Shown here: one piece after another, positions 32,754 through 40,737 of the stretch
How the letters are laid out: each line of letters begins with the position of its first letter
Numbering within the stretch: position 1 is the first letter of the stretch
Assembly (NCBI GenBank): GCA_033856275.1
Contig: JAWVFJ010000021.1
Location: forward strand, 1-64,000
Length of the DNA stretch: 64,000 bases
Direction: 5' to 3'
Origin: VRUE01 sp033856275
GTDB lineage: Bacteria; Actinomycetota; Thermoleophilia; Solirubrobacterales; 70-9
Position numbers and translations under genes: made by a program
The notes under the pieces: model-generated
What the model saw: only the letters and a program-made list of their open reading frames with translations
Told to the model about the DNA's origin: nothing
Databases searched by the model: none

Positions 32754-33338
32754 ATGCAAGACGAGACTCCAGCTTCGGAGATTCAGAGCGTTGAGCAGGC
32801 AGGAGCACCGCCTGCCCCTCCCTCCGACGCCGCGCCCGCACCGCCGGCATCCGAACCGCCAGGGCCGGTGGGCGGCGTTCAGGCTCCGCCCCCTCCCCCG
32901 GCCCCGCTGGGCCCCGAAGGCGCACTCCCGCCGGCGCCGGCGACGCCGGCGAGCGTCGCCCCGAGCGAGCCCAAGGTGATGGCGGCCGAGTGGCCCTGCC
33001 CCGGCTACAGTGGCCCGCAGCCCTGGGAGGCCGACAACCCGCCGGCGCTGACCCAGAACCACCTGATGCTGAGCTCGGGCTCGGCCGGTGATGAGGTGGT
33101 CGAGCTGGCGGCGCTGCTCGCCCACCTGGGTTACGGCACGACCATAAGCGCCGGCCAGAACCCCCATGCGATCTATGACTCCGGCGTCTCGGATGCCGTG
33201 CGCGCCTTCTGCACCGACTACGGCGTGAGCGAAGACCCGCAGGTGCGCGCCGCGCGCACCGAGGACACGGTCGGGCCCTGGATCTGGGAGGCGCTGGTGC
33301 GGGCCGTCCACAAGAAGCTCGCCGGCCAGGAGGCCTAG
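32754..33338 (+). CDS. putative peptidoglycan-binding virion protein
   Basis: 194 residues. The N-terminal 80 residues are Pro/Ala-rich and unstructured. The C-terminal part (DEVVELAALLAHLGYGTTIS, DSGVSDAVRAFCTDYGV) follows the PG_binding_1 pattern of a repeating L-x-x-L-G-Y and V-x-x-F-Q-like helix. RBS AAGGAAAGGAAG precedes the ATG. Suggests wall recognition at entry or release. Confidence 0.6.
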   Translation: MQDETPASEIQSVEQAGAPPAPPSDAAPAPPASEPPGPVGGVQAPPPPPAPLGPEGALPPAPATPASVAPSEPKVMAAEWPCPGYSGPQPWEADNPPALTQNHLMLSSGSAGDEVVELAALLAHLGYGTTISAGQNPHAIYDSGVSDAVRAFCTDYGVSEDPQVRAARTEDTVGPWIWEALVRAVHKKLAGQEA

Positions 33339-33344
33339 CGAGCG

Positions 33345-33617
33345 ATGCCGGCCGGCTCCCCGTTCCCCACGCCATTGACGGGGCCACCTTCGTGGCTGCC
33401 GTTGCTTGTGCCTGCGGAGGACGGGGAGCCCGGTGCGGAGGACGAGAGCTCCTTCCCCAACGAGCACTGGCCGAAGCTCGAGACGGTCGACTACGTGAAC
33501 AAGCTGATCGTGCTAATTATCCTTCTGTTGGCGCTGCCCTGGCTGTTCGGCAAACTGCTCAGCCACCCCTCGCAGGTGTCCCACCACGCAGCTGCGATGG
33601 CACCGGTGGGGGCGTAG
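33345..33617 (+). CDS. virion membrane protein (90 aa)
   Basis: Pro-rich, acidic N-terminus, then TM LIVLIILLLALPWLFGKLL (about 55-73) and a short tail. Six bases after the previous stop. Function unknown. Confidence 0.6.
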   Translation: MPAGSPFPTPLTGPPSWLPLLVPAEDGEPGAEDESSFPNEHWPKLETVDYVNKLIVLIILLLALPWLFGKLLSHPSQVSHHAAAMAPVGA

Positions 33618-33620
33618 TGC

Positions 33621-34175
33621 GTGGCGGCGGCGGTCCCTCGAGTTTGGCGCGAAGCGGCCGAACGCTGGGGCTATCTGGCCGAAGGGCAGGCCCATCGCTA
33701 TGGCCTTCGCAACGGCGCCACCCTTCTCGCCAAGATCGCCTCCGGCGAGTCGGGCTTCAACCAGGGCGCCGTGAGCTCGGCCGGCGCGCGTGGCGGTACG
33801 CAATTCATCGCCTCGACCCGGCAGGAGTACATCGAAAAATACGGGGTCGATCCTTGGAAGAGCCCGGACGAAGCGATGCACGCCGCAGCGATCTTCATGC
33901 ACACGACCGGGCTCGCCGGCTACAACTCCGGCGGCGGCCAGGAATACATCGACTACATCCTTCACCAGCCCGTCTCGATCGCCCACCAAGGTGCGCAGCG
34001 CCTGCCCGGCGGCAAACGCGCGTCGGCGCGATCGAAGCCTCCCTCCTCGTCTTCTTCCTCCTCATCCGGCTTGGGCGGCGACCTGATGCACATCGGACTG
34101 GTCGGCGTCCTCGTCCTGGGCGGCGCGGCGATGATCGGTTTGGGAGCGACGCGGATACTGGGAACGGCAGGGTGA
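33621..34175 (+). CDS. virion-associated lytic transglycosylase-like protein with C-terminal TM
   Basis: 184 residues. SLT-type motifs: LLAKIASGESGFNQGAVSSA (catalytic Glu in SGES), GARGGTQFI, and AGYNSGGGQEYIDYIL. A Ser-rich linker leads to a TM near the C-terminus (LVGVLVLGGAAMIGLGA). It likely opens the peptidoglycan during genome delivery, like PRD1 P7. The GTG start at 33621 is 3 bases after the previous stop. Confidence 0.8.
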   Translation: MAAAVPRVWREAAERWGYLAEGQAHRYGLRNGATLLAKIASGESGFNQGAVSSAGARGGTQFIASTRQEYIEKYGVDPWKSPDEAMHAAAIFMHTTGLAGYNSGGGQEYIDYILHQPVSIAHQGAQRLPGGKRASARSKPPSSSSSSSSGLGGDLMHIGLVGVLVLGGAAMIGLGATRILGTAG

Positions 34176-34918
34176 ACCGCCGTGCGAGACATCCACAGCG
34201 CTTCGGCGGCTACGTCTACCCCTTCCCCAAAACCGCGACCGTGGGCCGCATCGACCAGGGGCAGGATTTCGGCGGCACCGGCCCTATCCTGGCGATCGGC
34301 AACGCGAAGGTGATCAGGACAGGTGCCCCGGGATGGCCGGGTGGCAATGGCGTCCTCTACCAACTGCTCGACGGTCCCCAGACGGGCAAATACATATTCG
34401 TCAACGAGGGGCTGAAGCCAAGCGTGAGGGCGGGCCAGTTGGTCCAGGCTGGCGATGTCATCGGCCACCTGATCCCCGGTAGCTCGACCGGTATCGAGAT
34501 TGGCTGGGCCGATGCGCGCGGGGTTCCCCTCAGTCACTCCGAATACACCGAGGGAAAGGAAACCCGCTTTGGAAAGGCGATGGCATCCTTCCTTGGCCAG
34601 CTGAAAGGCAGCACCGGCGGCTCGCAGAAAAGCCCCTATGCCACGCTAGCCAAGGGCCTGGGCATCAGCATCCCTGAAGCCAAGAAACTCGCCGAAAGCG
34701 AAAATCTCGGCGAAGGTGTCGGCGACATCGTCCCCGGTGCCGACCTCCCCGGCGAAATCCTCTCCGGAATCTTGGGTGATATCCACCCCGAGGCCTTGAT
34801 GCTGAACATCGCCCTCCTTGGCGGGGGCGCCTTCCTCGTCTACCACGGCGCCGCGCTGATGCTCGGCATCAAAAAGCCGGTGGCGACCCCGGCCAAGCTG
34901 GCGGCGATGGCCCCATGA
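34172..34918 (+). CDS. M23-peptidase-like (LysM/duplicated hybrid motif) virion protein, probably inactive
   Basis: 248 residues, starting GTG at 34172 in a GTGA overlap. The fold pattern of lysostaphin-type M23 domains is clear (GYVYPFPKTATVGRIDQGQDF, GPILAIGNAKVI, VRAGQLVQAGDVIGHL). However, the zinc-ligand HxGxD is DQGQD and the later HxH is IEIGW, so metal binding is doubtful. A C-terminal TM (ALLGGGAFLVYHGAALML) anchors it. Likely a wall-binding partner of the transglycosylase. Confidence 0.65.
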   Translation: MNRRARHPQRFGGYVYPFPKTATVGRIDQGQDFGGTGPILAIGNAKVIRTGAPGWPGGNGVLYQLLDGPQTGKYIFVNEGLKPSVRAGQLVQAGDVIGHLIPGSSTGIEIGWADARGVPLSHSEYTEGKETRFGKAMASFLGQLKGSTGGSQKSPYATLAKGLGISIPEAKKLAESENLGEGVGDIVPGADLPGEILSGILGDIHPEALMLNIALLGGGAFLVYHGAALMLGIKKPVATPAKLAAMAP

Positions 34919-35340
34919 ACGAGTACGGCCAGCACCCACCCGAGCACGCCGACCTGCATCAGCGTTTCGACAGCTTCGGGCAAAGGCTCGAAGAGCTCAA
35001 GAATTTACTAGCCCGCAGCTTCGCCGCCGGCGAGATCGAACGCTTCACGTTCAACGGCAAAACCGGGGCGGTGCAAATCACCGACGACCACGGCTCCAAC
35101 GCACTCTCCTATGCCGTCTACAACCCCAACAACTTCAGGGTCTTCGTCGGCCTCGCCGGCACGAGCGCTAGCGCCGATGGCCTGATCGTGCCGAAACAGA
35201 AGCTCGTGGTTGCGCCGCTACAGATCAACGGCCGGGTCCAGCTGGCCGCTGACGCCACAGAACTTGCCGAAGGAAGCGGCACGATCCTGCGGGTCCGCTT
35301 CCCGATGCCCCAAGCCTTCGCCGTCTACGCGCTGACCTAG
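34915..35340 (+). CDS. beta-rich virion protein, candidate vertex or minor capsid protein
   Basis: 141 residues. Short N-terminal coiled-coil segment (LHQRFDSFGQRLEELKNLLA), then a beta-rich domain (ERFTFNGKTGAVQITDDHGS, YAVYNPNNFRVFVGL). Could be a penton or spike-base protein; this is suggested only by composition and by position just before the receptor-binding genes. Confidence 0.55.
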   Translation: MNEYGQHPPEHADLHQRFDSFGQRLEELKNLLARSFAAGEIERFTFNGKTGAVQITDDHGSNALSYAVYNPNNFRVFVGLAGTSASADGLIVPKQKLVVAPLQINGRVQLAADATELAEGSGTILRVRFPMPQAFAVYALT

Positions 35341-35366
35341 AGCCACCGCCATCGCCGGACCCATCA

Positions 35367-35693
35367 ATGAGCGCCAATCTCCCCAACTTCACCGCGCCCG
35401 ACAACTACGGCGAAATCGTGGGCTTCCTGCGCTGCCAGGACACGGTGCGGGTGCGGATCAACGTCTCCAACCAGTCGGTCTTCTGGCGGCGGGGCACCGG
35501 CCTGGTCGGCGGCAGTGTCGGCAACTGGGAACCCGAGGAGGAACTGCCACCCGGCCGCTATAGCCTCAACGATCACTGCGACGTGCTGCAGGTGCGCGCC
35601 GCCGTCCCCACGGGGCAGCTGCCGCCCAAAGCCCAGCAGGCGCAGGTAAGCCTCGCGACCCGAACGGCAGCGGAGCTCAATGCCGGCGCTTAG
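35367..35693 (+). CDS. beta-rich prophage virion protein, unknown (108 aa)
   Basis: Strands VRVRINVSNQSVFWRRG and RYSLNDHCDVLQVRAAV without TM. Overlaps the following spike gene by 14 bases. Its size suits a single-jelly-roll penton protein. Not recognised. Confidence 0.55.
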   Translation: MSANLPNFTAPDNYGEIVGFLRCQDTVRVRINVSNQSVFWRRGTGLVGGSVGNWEPEEELPPGRYSLNDHCDVLQVRAAVPTGQLPPKAQQAQVSLATRTAAELNAGA

Positions 35694-36630
35694 GGAGATG
35701 GTGCGCCAGGCCGTCGACCTGGAGCCTCTGAGGCGCCGCGTTCAGGGTCTCGAGGACCGCATGGACGCCGTCGAGGCGCAGCCGGCGGCCGACTCGATCG
35801 GCCCCAACAACTTCATGACGATCAACCCCGAAGGGGTGGTCGAAGAAGCCGAAGGTCCCGAAGGCCCACCGGGCAAAGAAGGTCCCGAAGGGGAAGAAGG
35901 TCCCGAAGGCCCACCGGGCAAAGAAGGTCCCAAAGGGGAAGAAGGTCCCGAAGGTCCCGAAGGCTCCACCCTCTTCACCTCCGAACCTTCGCCGGAGTTC
36001 ATCCGCTGGCAAATCCCGGGGGGGCCTGCAGGAATTAAGTCCGTTCTGCTGACCCCGAAAATCGTGCCCTATGCCGTGCTGCGTTTTGGCATACACCTGC
36101 GCGAAGTTGGCGGTTCGGCAGGCCTGCCTACCTTCGCTGGGGTAGCCAATTCAAATGGCGGCAACGGCTCGGGGAGTTTTACCTTCGCTTATTCATTCGG
36201 GACCAACAACCAGATTCCAGCTCATCCGCCGCCCTACTACGTAGCGGTCAACTACGGCGAAGCCGAAGCGAAATTCGGCAACATTCATCACCTGATGCTC
36301 CTCGCCTCGCCGGGAATCACTATTACTTCGACCGCTGAAGAACTTATTGAAGGCGAAGGCAGTGCGTCGCCCTCGGCCGGAGTGGTGTTGCCTGAAAATT
36401 GCTTGGCGGCGGCGGCGATGATTCTGCGGGACGGCGCCGCGGTGCCCTCGGCTCGCTCGGACACCTTCTGGGCAAGGGAGACCGGAGCAAGAAGCGCAGC
36501 TGGCGAAGCACAGGCCGATCTCCAATACGTGCTTGCCCCGCCGGCTGGAGAACACATCTTCAAATGGACCTATGCATCCAAATCTGGCCACCCTGAAAGG
36601 CTCCTGGTCACCGTTGCTCGCTACCAGTGA
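35680..36630 (+). CDS. trimeric spike/receptor-binding protein with collagen-like shaft
   Basis: 316 residues in three parts: an N-terminal coiled coil (LEPLRRRVQGLEDRMDAVEA, about 14-33), a collagen-like Gly-Pro-Glu shaft (GPEGPPGKEGPEGEE repeats, about 57-95), and a C-terminal beta-rich head of about 210 residues, as in trimeric phage fibres. The shaft is encoded by a 45-nt tandem repeat that could change length by slippage. Probably the host-recognition protein. Confidence 0.75.
   Translation: MPALREMVRQAVDLEPLRRRVQGLEDRMDAVEAQPAADSIGPNNFMTINPEGVVEEAEGPEGPPGKEGPEGEEGPEGPPGKEGPKGEEGPEGPEGSTLFTSEPSPEFIRWQIPGGPAGIKSVLLTPKIVPYAVLRFGIHLREVGGSAGLPTFAGVANSNGGNGSGSFTFAYSFGTNNQIPAHPPPYYVAVNYGEAEAKFGNIHHLMLLASPGITITSTAEELIEGEGSASPSAGVVLPENCLAAAAMILRDGAAVPSARSDTFWARETGARSAAGEAQADLQYVLAPPAGEHIFKWTYASKSGHPERLLVTVARYQ
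35851..35964 (+). repeat. 45-nt tandem repeat in the spike shaft
   Basis: Two nearly identical 45-nt units (35851-35895 and 35896-35940, differing by one base, CCCGAA to CCCAAA) followed by a partial third unit (35941-35964). The repeat keeps the reading frame and adds 15 residues (five G-x-y triplets) per copy. Confidence 0.9.
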
Positions 36631-36646
36631 GAGAGAGGAGGTGACC

Positions 36647-36748
36647 ATGCCACACGGACGCGGACACAAGCGCGGCTGCAGCTGCGCCTTTTGCAAGACG
36701 CCAGCAGGCGGCCGGCGGAAGCGCCGACGACGTCGACGGCGGAAGTAG
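36647..36748 (+). CDS. 33-residue Arg-rich protein with a Cys motif
   Basis: MPHGRGHKRGCSCAFCKTPA then GGRRKRRRRRRRK. The excellent ribosome site GAGAGGAGGTGA before the ATG supports translation. The CSCAFC cluster and poly-Arg tail suggest a DNA-condensing or zinc-stabilised virion peptide. Confidence 0.65.
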   Translation: MPHGRGHKRGCSCAFCKTPAGGRRKRRRRRRRK

Positions 36749-36794
36749 TTCACCCTAGCTGTGCCTGCCCACAGCCTTTCGAGAAAGGCTGGAA

Positions 36795-37172
36795 ATGAAG
36801 AAACACGCACGACACGTCACCCTCGGCGGCGTCGTCGGACCGCTCGTCCTGGCGATCGCCGCGGCGATCGCCAACGAGGCCCAGACGCTGCTCGGGCTGC
36901 ACCTCGACAACCAGGCACTGGCGATCTTTATCGCCCCGTTCCTGCTCGGCGCCGCCGCGGTGCTGCACGGCCAGCTGCGCCTCGAGGGGCAGAAGCTGAT
37001 GGCCGAGCTCGGCAAAGGCGAACTTGACCTAGGCGGCCTGCTCGGCGCAGTCGGCGACATCTTCGGTGACACTGGCGAGTCGACGTCGACTCCACAGATC
37101 ACGCCGAACGCCGACGTCGAGCCCCCCGCGGCGCCGACGCTCCCCCCTCCCCCATCACCGCCGCCATCATGA
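36795..37172 (+). CDS. holin-like membrane protein
   Basis: 125 residues. Basic N-terminus (KKHARH), two TM segments (GVVGPLVLAIAAAIANEAQTLL and ALAIFIAPFLLGAAAVL), then a polar, Pro-rich C-terminus. Its stop overlaps the endolysin start, the usual holin-lysin order. Confidence 0.75.
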   Translation: MKKHARHVTLGGVVGPLVLAIAAAIANEAQTLLGLHLDNQALAIFIAPFLLGAAAVLHGQLRLEGQKLMAELGKGELDLGGLLGAVGDIFGDTGESTSTPQITPNADVEPPAAPTLPPPPSPPPS

Positions 37173-37645
37173 GCGAGGCCAAGCACAAGCGCATCCGCCG
37201 GGTCGAGAAGGCGATTAGCCAACTTGTACGCATGGACCTGATCTACAAGCTCGGGGGCGCCCGTGAGGCGAACGGAATCGGCAGCCCGACCGGCGGCGGC
37301 GTCGCTTGGACCGACTGCTCGGGGTTCGTCCTCTACCTGCTGGCGGTGGCCGGAATCAAGCCGCGCTCGCCGGCCGGCTGGACGGGGACCCTGGTCGAGG
37401 AAGGTCGGGAGGGGTGGAGCTCCTACCTGACACTGCTGTTGAAGGAACCCGAGCAGACCGAGGGCCACGTAATTCTCCGCCTGCGCAAGCGACCGCGGCC
37501 CTGGCACCTCGGCGAGCCTCGTTACCGCTGGGCGGAGTGTGGCGGCCGGGATAATCCGCGCAGCGGCGGCGGCCCTACCTGGTTTAAGCCGACTCCGGAG
37601 AGGATCGCCGAGTTCCCCTACCACCGGCATTTCAAGGCGCTGTAG
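37169..37645 (+). CDS. endolysin, NlpC/P60-like cysteine peptidase
   Basis: 158 residues. Catalytic Cys in TDCSGFVLYLL and candidate His in EGHVILRL, the order of NlpC/P60 domains. N-terminal helix (RVEKAISQLVRM) with LGGAREANGIG. It directly follows the holin-like gene. The substrate is probably the wall peptide. Confidence 0.75.
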   Translation: MSEAKHKRIRRVEKAISQLVRMDLIYKLGGAREANGIGSPTGGGVAWTDCSGFVLYLLAVAGIKPRSPAGWTGTLVEEGREGWSSYLTLLLKEPEQTEGHVILRLRKRPRPWHLGEPRYRWAECGGRDNPRSGGGPTWFKPTPERIAEFPYHRHFKAL

Positions 37646-37884
37646 TGCAGGCCGAAGGCATCATCGCCGCCACCGTCGGAGCGCTCTCCGGCGGTGGCGG
37701 CGTGCGCCTGCTCAGCCGCATCATCGGTCCCGAACGCGACACGGCGATAGCCAAGTACTACCGCAACGTGATCAAGGGCTTGCAGAAGGAAAACACCGAT
37801 CTGCGCAAGCGGGTCAATAGCCTCGAGGAGCGAATCACCGGCCTCGAGCTCGCCCAAGACGATCCGCCGGACCACCTGAGCTGA
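37645..37884 (+). CDS. small coiled-coil protein, lysis accessory candidate
   Basis: 79 residues from a GTG overlapping the endolysin stop. Amphipathic N-terminus (EGIIAATVGALSGGGGVRLL) and a C-terminal coiled coil (VIKGLQKENTDLRKRVNSLE). It is the last gene of the rightward operon and converges with the early block across 41 bases. Could be a spanin-like protein or a regulator; uncertain. Confidence 0.6.
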   Translation: MQAEGIIAATVGALSGGGGVRLLSRIIGPERDTAIAKYYRNVIKGLQKENTDLRKRVNSLEERITGLELAQDDPPDHLS

Positions 37885-37925
37885 ATTCCGCCGTTGTGTC
37901 GAAAAGCGGCTCTATGCGAGCCGCG

Positions 37926-38354
37926 CTAAGCGCCTGAATCGGGTGGCCGCGTGTGATCCGTCGCGCGCTCAGCGGTGTTCATGCGGTCCGCCGCCACTTG
38001 CGCGTCCTCCTCGTGCATGAAGGGGGGGCCGATCAGCGAAGTCGCCTTCAGCTCGGTGTCTTTGATCCGCCACTGCCGGCCGCGAGACGACTCGGCGAAG
38101 ACGACGCAGTAACGCTCCCCCTCGCGATCGAAAGGAGCAGCTGCGCTCTCGAGCGACTTGAGGGCGGCGCTCAGCTGGTCGCGGTAGCGGCCGCCCTCGA
38201 CCCGATCGAAGAATCGAACCGACGTCGGCCGACCGCTGACTCGATCGACCTCGGTGACTTCCACCAGGTCGAGCATCTCGTTGGCGCGGACGTCGACCTG
38301 TGAGACCTCGAGCTTGGCGCTGAGCGCCGCGATCCAGTCTCCGTCCTTCTTCAT
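37926..38354 (-). CDS. prophage early protein, unknown (142 aa)
   Basis: ATG at 38354 overlaps the upstream stop in ATGA, with RBS AAGGAGGAGAG just before it. Soluble, mixed alpha/beta: DWIAALSAKLEVSQVDVRAN, SVRFFDRVEGGRYRDQL. No recognised family. Last gene of the leftward early block; single-strand binding or replication accessory function is conceivable but not shown. Confidence 0.65.
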   Translation of the reverse strand: MKKDGDWIAALSAKLEVSQVDVRANEMLDLVEVTEVDRVSGRPTSVRFFDRVEGGRYRDQLSAALKSLESAAAPFDREGERYCVVFAESSRGRQWRIKDTELKATSLIGPPFMHEEDAQVAADRMNTAERATDHTRPPDSGA

Positions 38355-39511
38355 CTCTCCTCCTTCGTCGGGCCCCACACCTCGCGCCCTTCGTGGGCAC
38401 GCCAGGTGCGGCGCTCTTTCTTGGACTGCTGATCGAGCAGGGGCAGGAAGTAGGCGAGGCTTCGCACCTTCGCCAGGCGCCGGTTGCCGGTGCGGTACAG
38501 CGCGCCGCGCTGGAGGATCAGCTCGGCGGCCGCGCGAAAGCCGGCACCGTGGCGCCAACGGCGGCCGTCGGCGGTATAGCCGGTGCGATCGCCGTAGCGG
38601 TCGAAGCGATCGAGGATGCGGCGAAGCCAAGGGCCTCGCTTCTCGTAGCTGAACTGGGCCGGGATTCCGAATGCGGCTTCGAAGAGCTCGACCAGTTCGA
38701 CGGCCTCCTGCTCTCGAAGGTCCCAGAGCTCGTTCGGCCAGGGGCGGGGCGCCGAGGGGTCGGAGGGCGCTTCGGTGGGGGCAAGAGCGGCTGCGAGGAA
38801 GCCGCCAGGGCTCGGAGGATCGTCACCCTGGCTCTCCCTCGCCGCTGTTCTCGGTCCCTCGCGCGCGTGCGCGCGTATGTCCACGACCCTAGAGCGGTTT
38901 TTTGCAATAGCTACCTCTGGTGACGTGCCACTTCGGCGCGAAAATCGAATGCGGCGGTCCGGGCCACGTGTGGGAGCGCGCCTCGAGCGGCCGAAGGGCG
39001 GGCGGGGACCGAAGGCGGCCGGCGTGAGGCCGACGCTGAGGCAGCGCCACTGGCCGTTGGCGCGCTTGACGCCGTGGAACCGCACCAGGCCCGCAGCCTG
39101 CAGGCTGCAGAGCGCCCGGTAGACCGTGCTGACGCGCTGCTGGCGAGCGCGGCGGCGGTTGGGGCGGCAGTTGAGCCGTGGAACGGGGTAGCCGGCGCCG
39201 GCTGCGGCCTCGGCGTAGGTGGTGTTGAAGCGCAGCGAGCCTTCGGCGATTGCGCGGCGGCAAATCCAGCGATAGACGACGTCGTCGCGCGACAGGCGGT
39301 CGGCGCGCACCGGCTTGCCGATCGTCTCGGAGATCGCCGCGTCGAGGGCGGCGAGCGAGAGCGGGCGGGCCGTGCCGAACGGTCCCCGGCTCAACAGAGA
39401 ACCTCCGCGGAGACGTCGGCGGGCGGCGCGAGCGGCAGCTGCGTTGCTGAACTTCTGCCGCACGTCGGCCACCGCGCCGGAGCCCGGCAGGGAGGAAGTC
39501 CGGTCAGTCAC
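38351..39511 (-). CDS. candidate replication initiator / winged-helix DNA-binding protein
   Basis: 386 residues, the largest early gene. Residues about 75-165 (DDVVYRWICRRAIAEGSLRF, STVYRALCSLQAAGLVRFHG) have the winged-helix arrangement common in plasmid and phage initiators and primosome-like proteins. The C-terminal domain (ELVELFEAAFGIPAQFSYEK onward) is helical. No polymerase, helicase or RCR-Rep motif was seen in the element, so this is the best initiator candidate. GTG start at 39511, next to an inverted repeat CTTACG-TTT-CGTAAG. Confidence 0.5.
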   Translation of the reverse strand: MTDRTSSLPGSGAVADVRQKFSNAAAARAARRRLRGGSLLSRGPFGTARPLSLAALDAAISETIGKPVRADRLSRDDVVYRWICRRAIAEGSLRFNTTYAEAAAGAGYPVPRLNCRPNRRRARQQRVSTVYRALCSLQAAGLVRFHGVKRANGQWRCLSVGLTPAAFGPRPPFGRSRRAPTRGPDRRIRFSRRSGTSPEVAIAKNRSRVVDIRAHAREGPRTAARESQGDDPPSPGGFLAAALAPTEAPSDPSAPRPWPNELWDLREQEAVELVELFEAAFGIPAQFSYEKRGPWLRRILDRFDRYGDRTGYTADGRRWRHGAGFRAAAELILQRGALYRTGNRRLAKVRSLAYFLPLLDQQSKKERRTWRAHEGREVWGPTKEER

Positions 39512-39667
39512 TTACGTTTCGTAAGCCGCGCGGGGGGTTGGCAGGAACCCCGCCGCGCGGCGCTGCATCTGGTGGCAGGAAGTCGTTTCGGTTGGTTTGG
39601 CCGGCCACTCCCAGGTGGGAGGGTCGGCGTCGATCCAGGCAGGGGCACGGCAGAAACGCTTAAGCAC
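39512..39667 (-). CDS. 51-residue early prophage protein
   Basis: GTG at 39667 overlaps the previous gene's stop; its TAA directly adjoins the GTG of the initiator candidate. Reads MLKRFCRAPAWIDADPPTWE, rich in Trp and Pro with two Cys. Its GC-rich third positions and tight packing support coding. Unknown function. Confidence 0.5.
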   Translation of the reverse strand: MLKRFCRAPAWIDADPPTWEWPAKPTETTSCHQMQRRAAGFLPTPRAAYET

Positions 39668-39860
39668 GTGCTGCTCCCCTCACGAAGCCCTTCATTGCCG
39701 CGCAATAGCCCGCGGAGATGCCGAGCCGATAGCCCGTGCAGAGACCGGCAAAGAAGGCCAGATGCACGAGCAGACGCCACGACTGCCCCCCCGGCTTTGC
39801 ATGATGACCTTGGAGCCGTAGTCGAGGCACTCGCGGCTCAGGTTGCCTAAGCACGGCCAA
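39660..39860 (-). CDS. small early prophage membrane protein (start uncertain)
   Basis: Up to 66 residues from a TTG at 39860, or shorter from an internal GTG. Hydrophobic core LLVHLAFFAGLCTGYRLGIS followed by AGYCAAMKGFVRGA. The frame overlaps the upstream gene end and the downstream GTG. The weak start makes the N-terminus doubtful. Confidence 0.4.
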   Translation of the reverse strand: MAVLRQPEPRVPRLRLQGHHAKPGGQSWRLLVHLAFFAGLCTGYRLGISAGYCAAMKGFVRGAARA

Positions 39861-40047
39861 AGCGGCCTCCCTTGCGGGCAGAGCGGCGAAGGCCGAGTTG
39901 ATTGAAACGGCGCAGGGCGTTACGCCGGGGCTTTCGCTCGAGCACCGCCGCTGCGGCGCGAGCGTGCTCTAGTTGGCGCTCGGAGGGGGGCTGGCGGAAC
40001 TGGGCGGGGTGGTGAGCTCGGCCGGGGCCGGGAATCGGCAGGGTCAC
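39847..40047 (-). CDS. 66-residue basic early prophage protein
   Basis: GTG start at 40047 within a GTGA overlap. Arg-rich throughout (LERKPRRNALRRFNQLGLRR), predicted helical and nucleic-acid-binding by charge. No family recognised. Confidence 0.55.
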   Translation of the reverse strand: MTLPIPGPGRAHHPAQFRQPPSERQLEHARAAAAVLERKPRRNALRRFNQLGLRRSARKGGRFGRA

Positions 40048-40352
40048 CGCGGCAACTCCCGCGCATCGCGCCGCCGGCGTTCGGAGTCGACGCCGATCTG
40101 GAGGGCAGTGACGATCGCCGCGGCGATCGCCGCCTCAACGGCGGAGGCCGGCGGCGGCTCGCCTGTCCGATTCTCCGCGGCAGCGATCGTCTCGAGGCAG
40201 CTGCGGGTCAGAGCCCGGGCGAAGTAGAGAACATCCTGGCTGTCAACGTCGCGGGCACCACACCAGGAGGCGATGTCTCGCGCGGAGCCCGCAGGTGAGC
40301 GCGCCTCGAGGAAGGCGGCGATCTCCTCGAACTCGACCAGGCCGAGCTTCAT
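40044..40352 (-). CDS. early prophage protein, unknown (102 aa)
   Basis: ATG at 40352 overlaps the HTH gene stop (ATGA). Helical: GLVEFEEIAAFLEARSPAGS, QDVLYFARALTRSCLETIAA. Basic C-terminus. Possible Cys pair (C31, C53). Not recognised. Confidence 0.6.
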   Translation of the reverse strand: MKLGLVEFEEIAAFLEARSPAGSARDIASWCGARDVDSQDVLYFARALTRSCLETIAAAENRTGEPPPASAVEAAIAAAIVTALQIGVDSERRRRDARELPR

Positions 40353-40558
40353 CCCTCTGCGTCCTCGAGGAGGCAATAGACAGTAGGCCTGGAGAACCCA
40401 AGGATTTGGGCCGCCTCGGTCAGGGTGAAACCCTCGGTCCCCCTTACTTCGAGCAACGCTGCGCCGATCTCACTGCGCACACCGCGCAGCTGCGCTTCAA
40501 GGTCGGCCAATTCCAACGCAAAGGCTTTAAGCCGATCGCGAAGCGGCAGCAGTTCCAT
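40349..40558 (-). CDS. small helix-turn-helix protein, prophage regulator candidate
   Basis: 69 residues. N-terminal coiled coil (LKAFALELADLEAQLRGVRS) and C-terminal HTH (TLTEAAQILGFSRPTVYCLL) of the resolvase/MerR-like type. Coiled-coil plus HTH is a common layout of small dimeric regulators. RBS GGGGGGAAGG before the ATG, which overlaps the upstream TAA (TAATG). It could bind the palindromes at 28316 or 41134; that is inference. Confidence 0.65.
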   Translation of the reverse strand: MELLPLRDRLKAFALELADLEAQLRGVRSEIGAALLEVRGTEGFTLTEAAQILGFSRPTVYCLLEDAEG

Positions 40559-40737
40559 TAGCGACCTTCCCCCCGGCCAGCCACAAGCTCTTCCGCCTCG
40601 GCGATCCTCTTCCCCGAGGCCGGGCATTTGTCGAGGCCGTCGAAGCGGCGATCGCGGTGTTCGCGAAGCTCATCGCCAACGCGAAGAGGCACACTCGCCT
40701 CGCAGACGGGACACTTCGTTCGAGGAAGCGGCGGCAT
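40558..40737 (-). CDS. 59-residue zinc-ribbon-like early protein
   Basis: ATG at 40737 overlaps the upstream stop. A CPVC pair near the N-terminus and a later KCPASGKR form a short treble-clef-like pattern. Soluble, charged. Small zinc-ribbon proteins are frequent in phage early operons. Confidence 0.6.
   Translation of the reverse strand: MPPLPRTKCPVCEASVPLRVGDELREHRDRRFDGLDKCPASGKRIAEAEELVAGRGEGR

Noticed and set aside
39511..39525. CTTACG-TTT-CGTAAG inverted repeat as an operator
   Set aside because: It lies in the end of a coding frame and the start of the next gene, and is short; it is kept only as a remark in the initiator entry.
39508..39780. 90-residue minus-strand ORF
   Set aside because: Composition is low-complexity; the alternative 51- and 66-residue frames fit the overlapping operon better.
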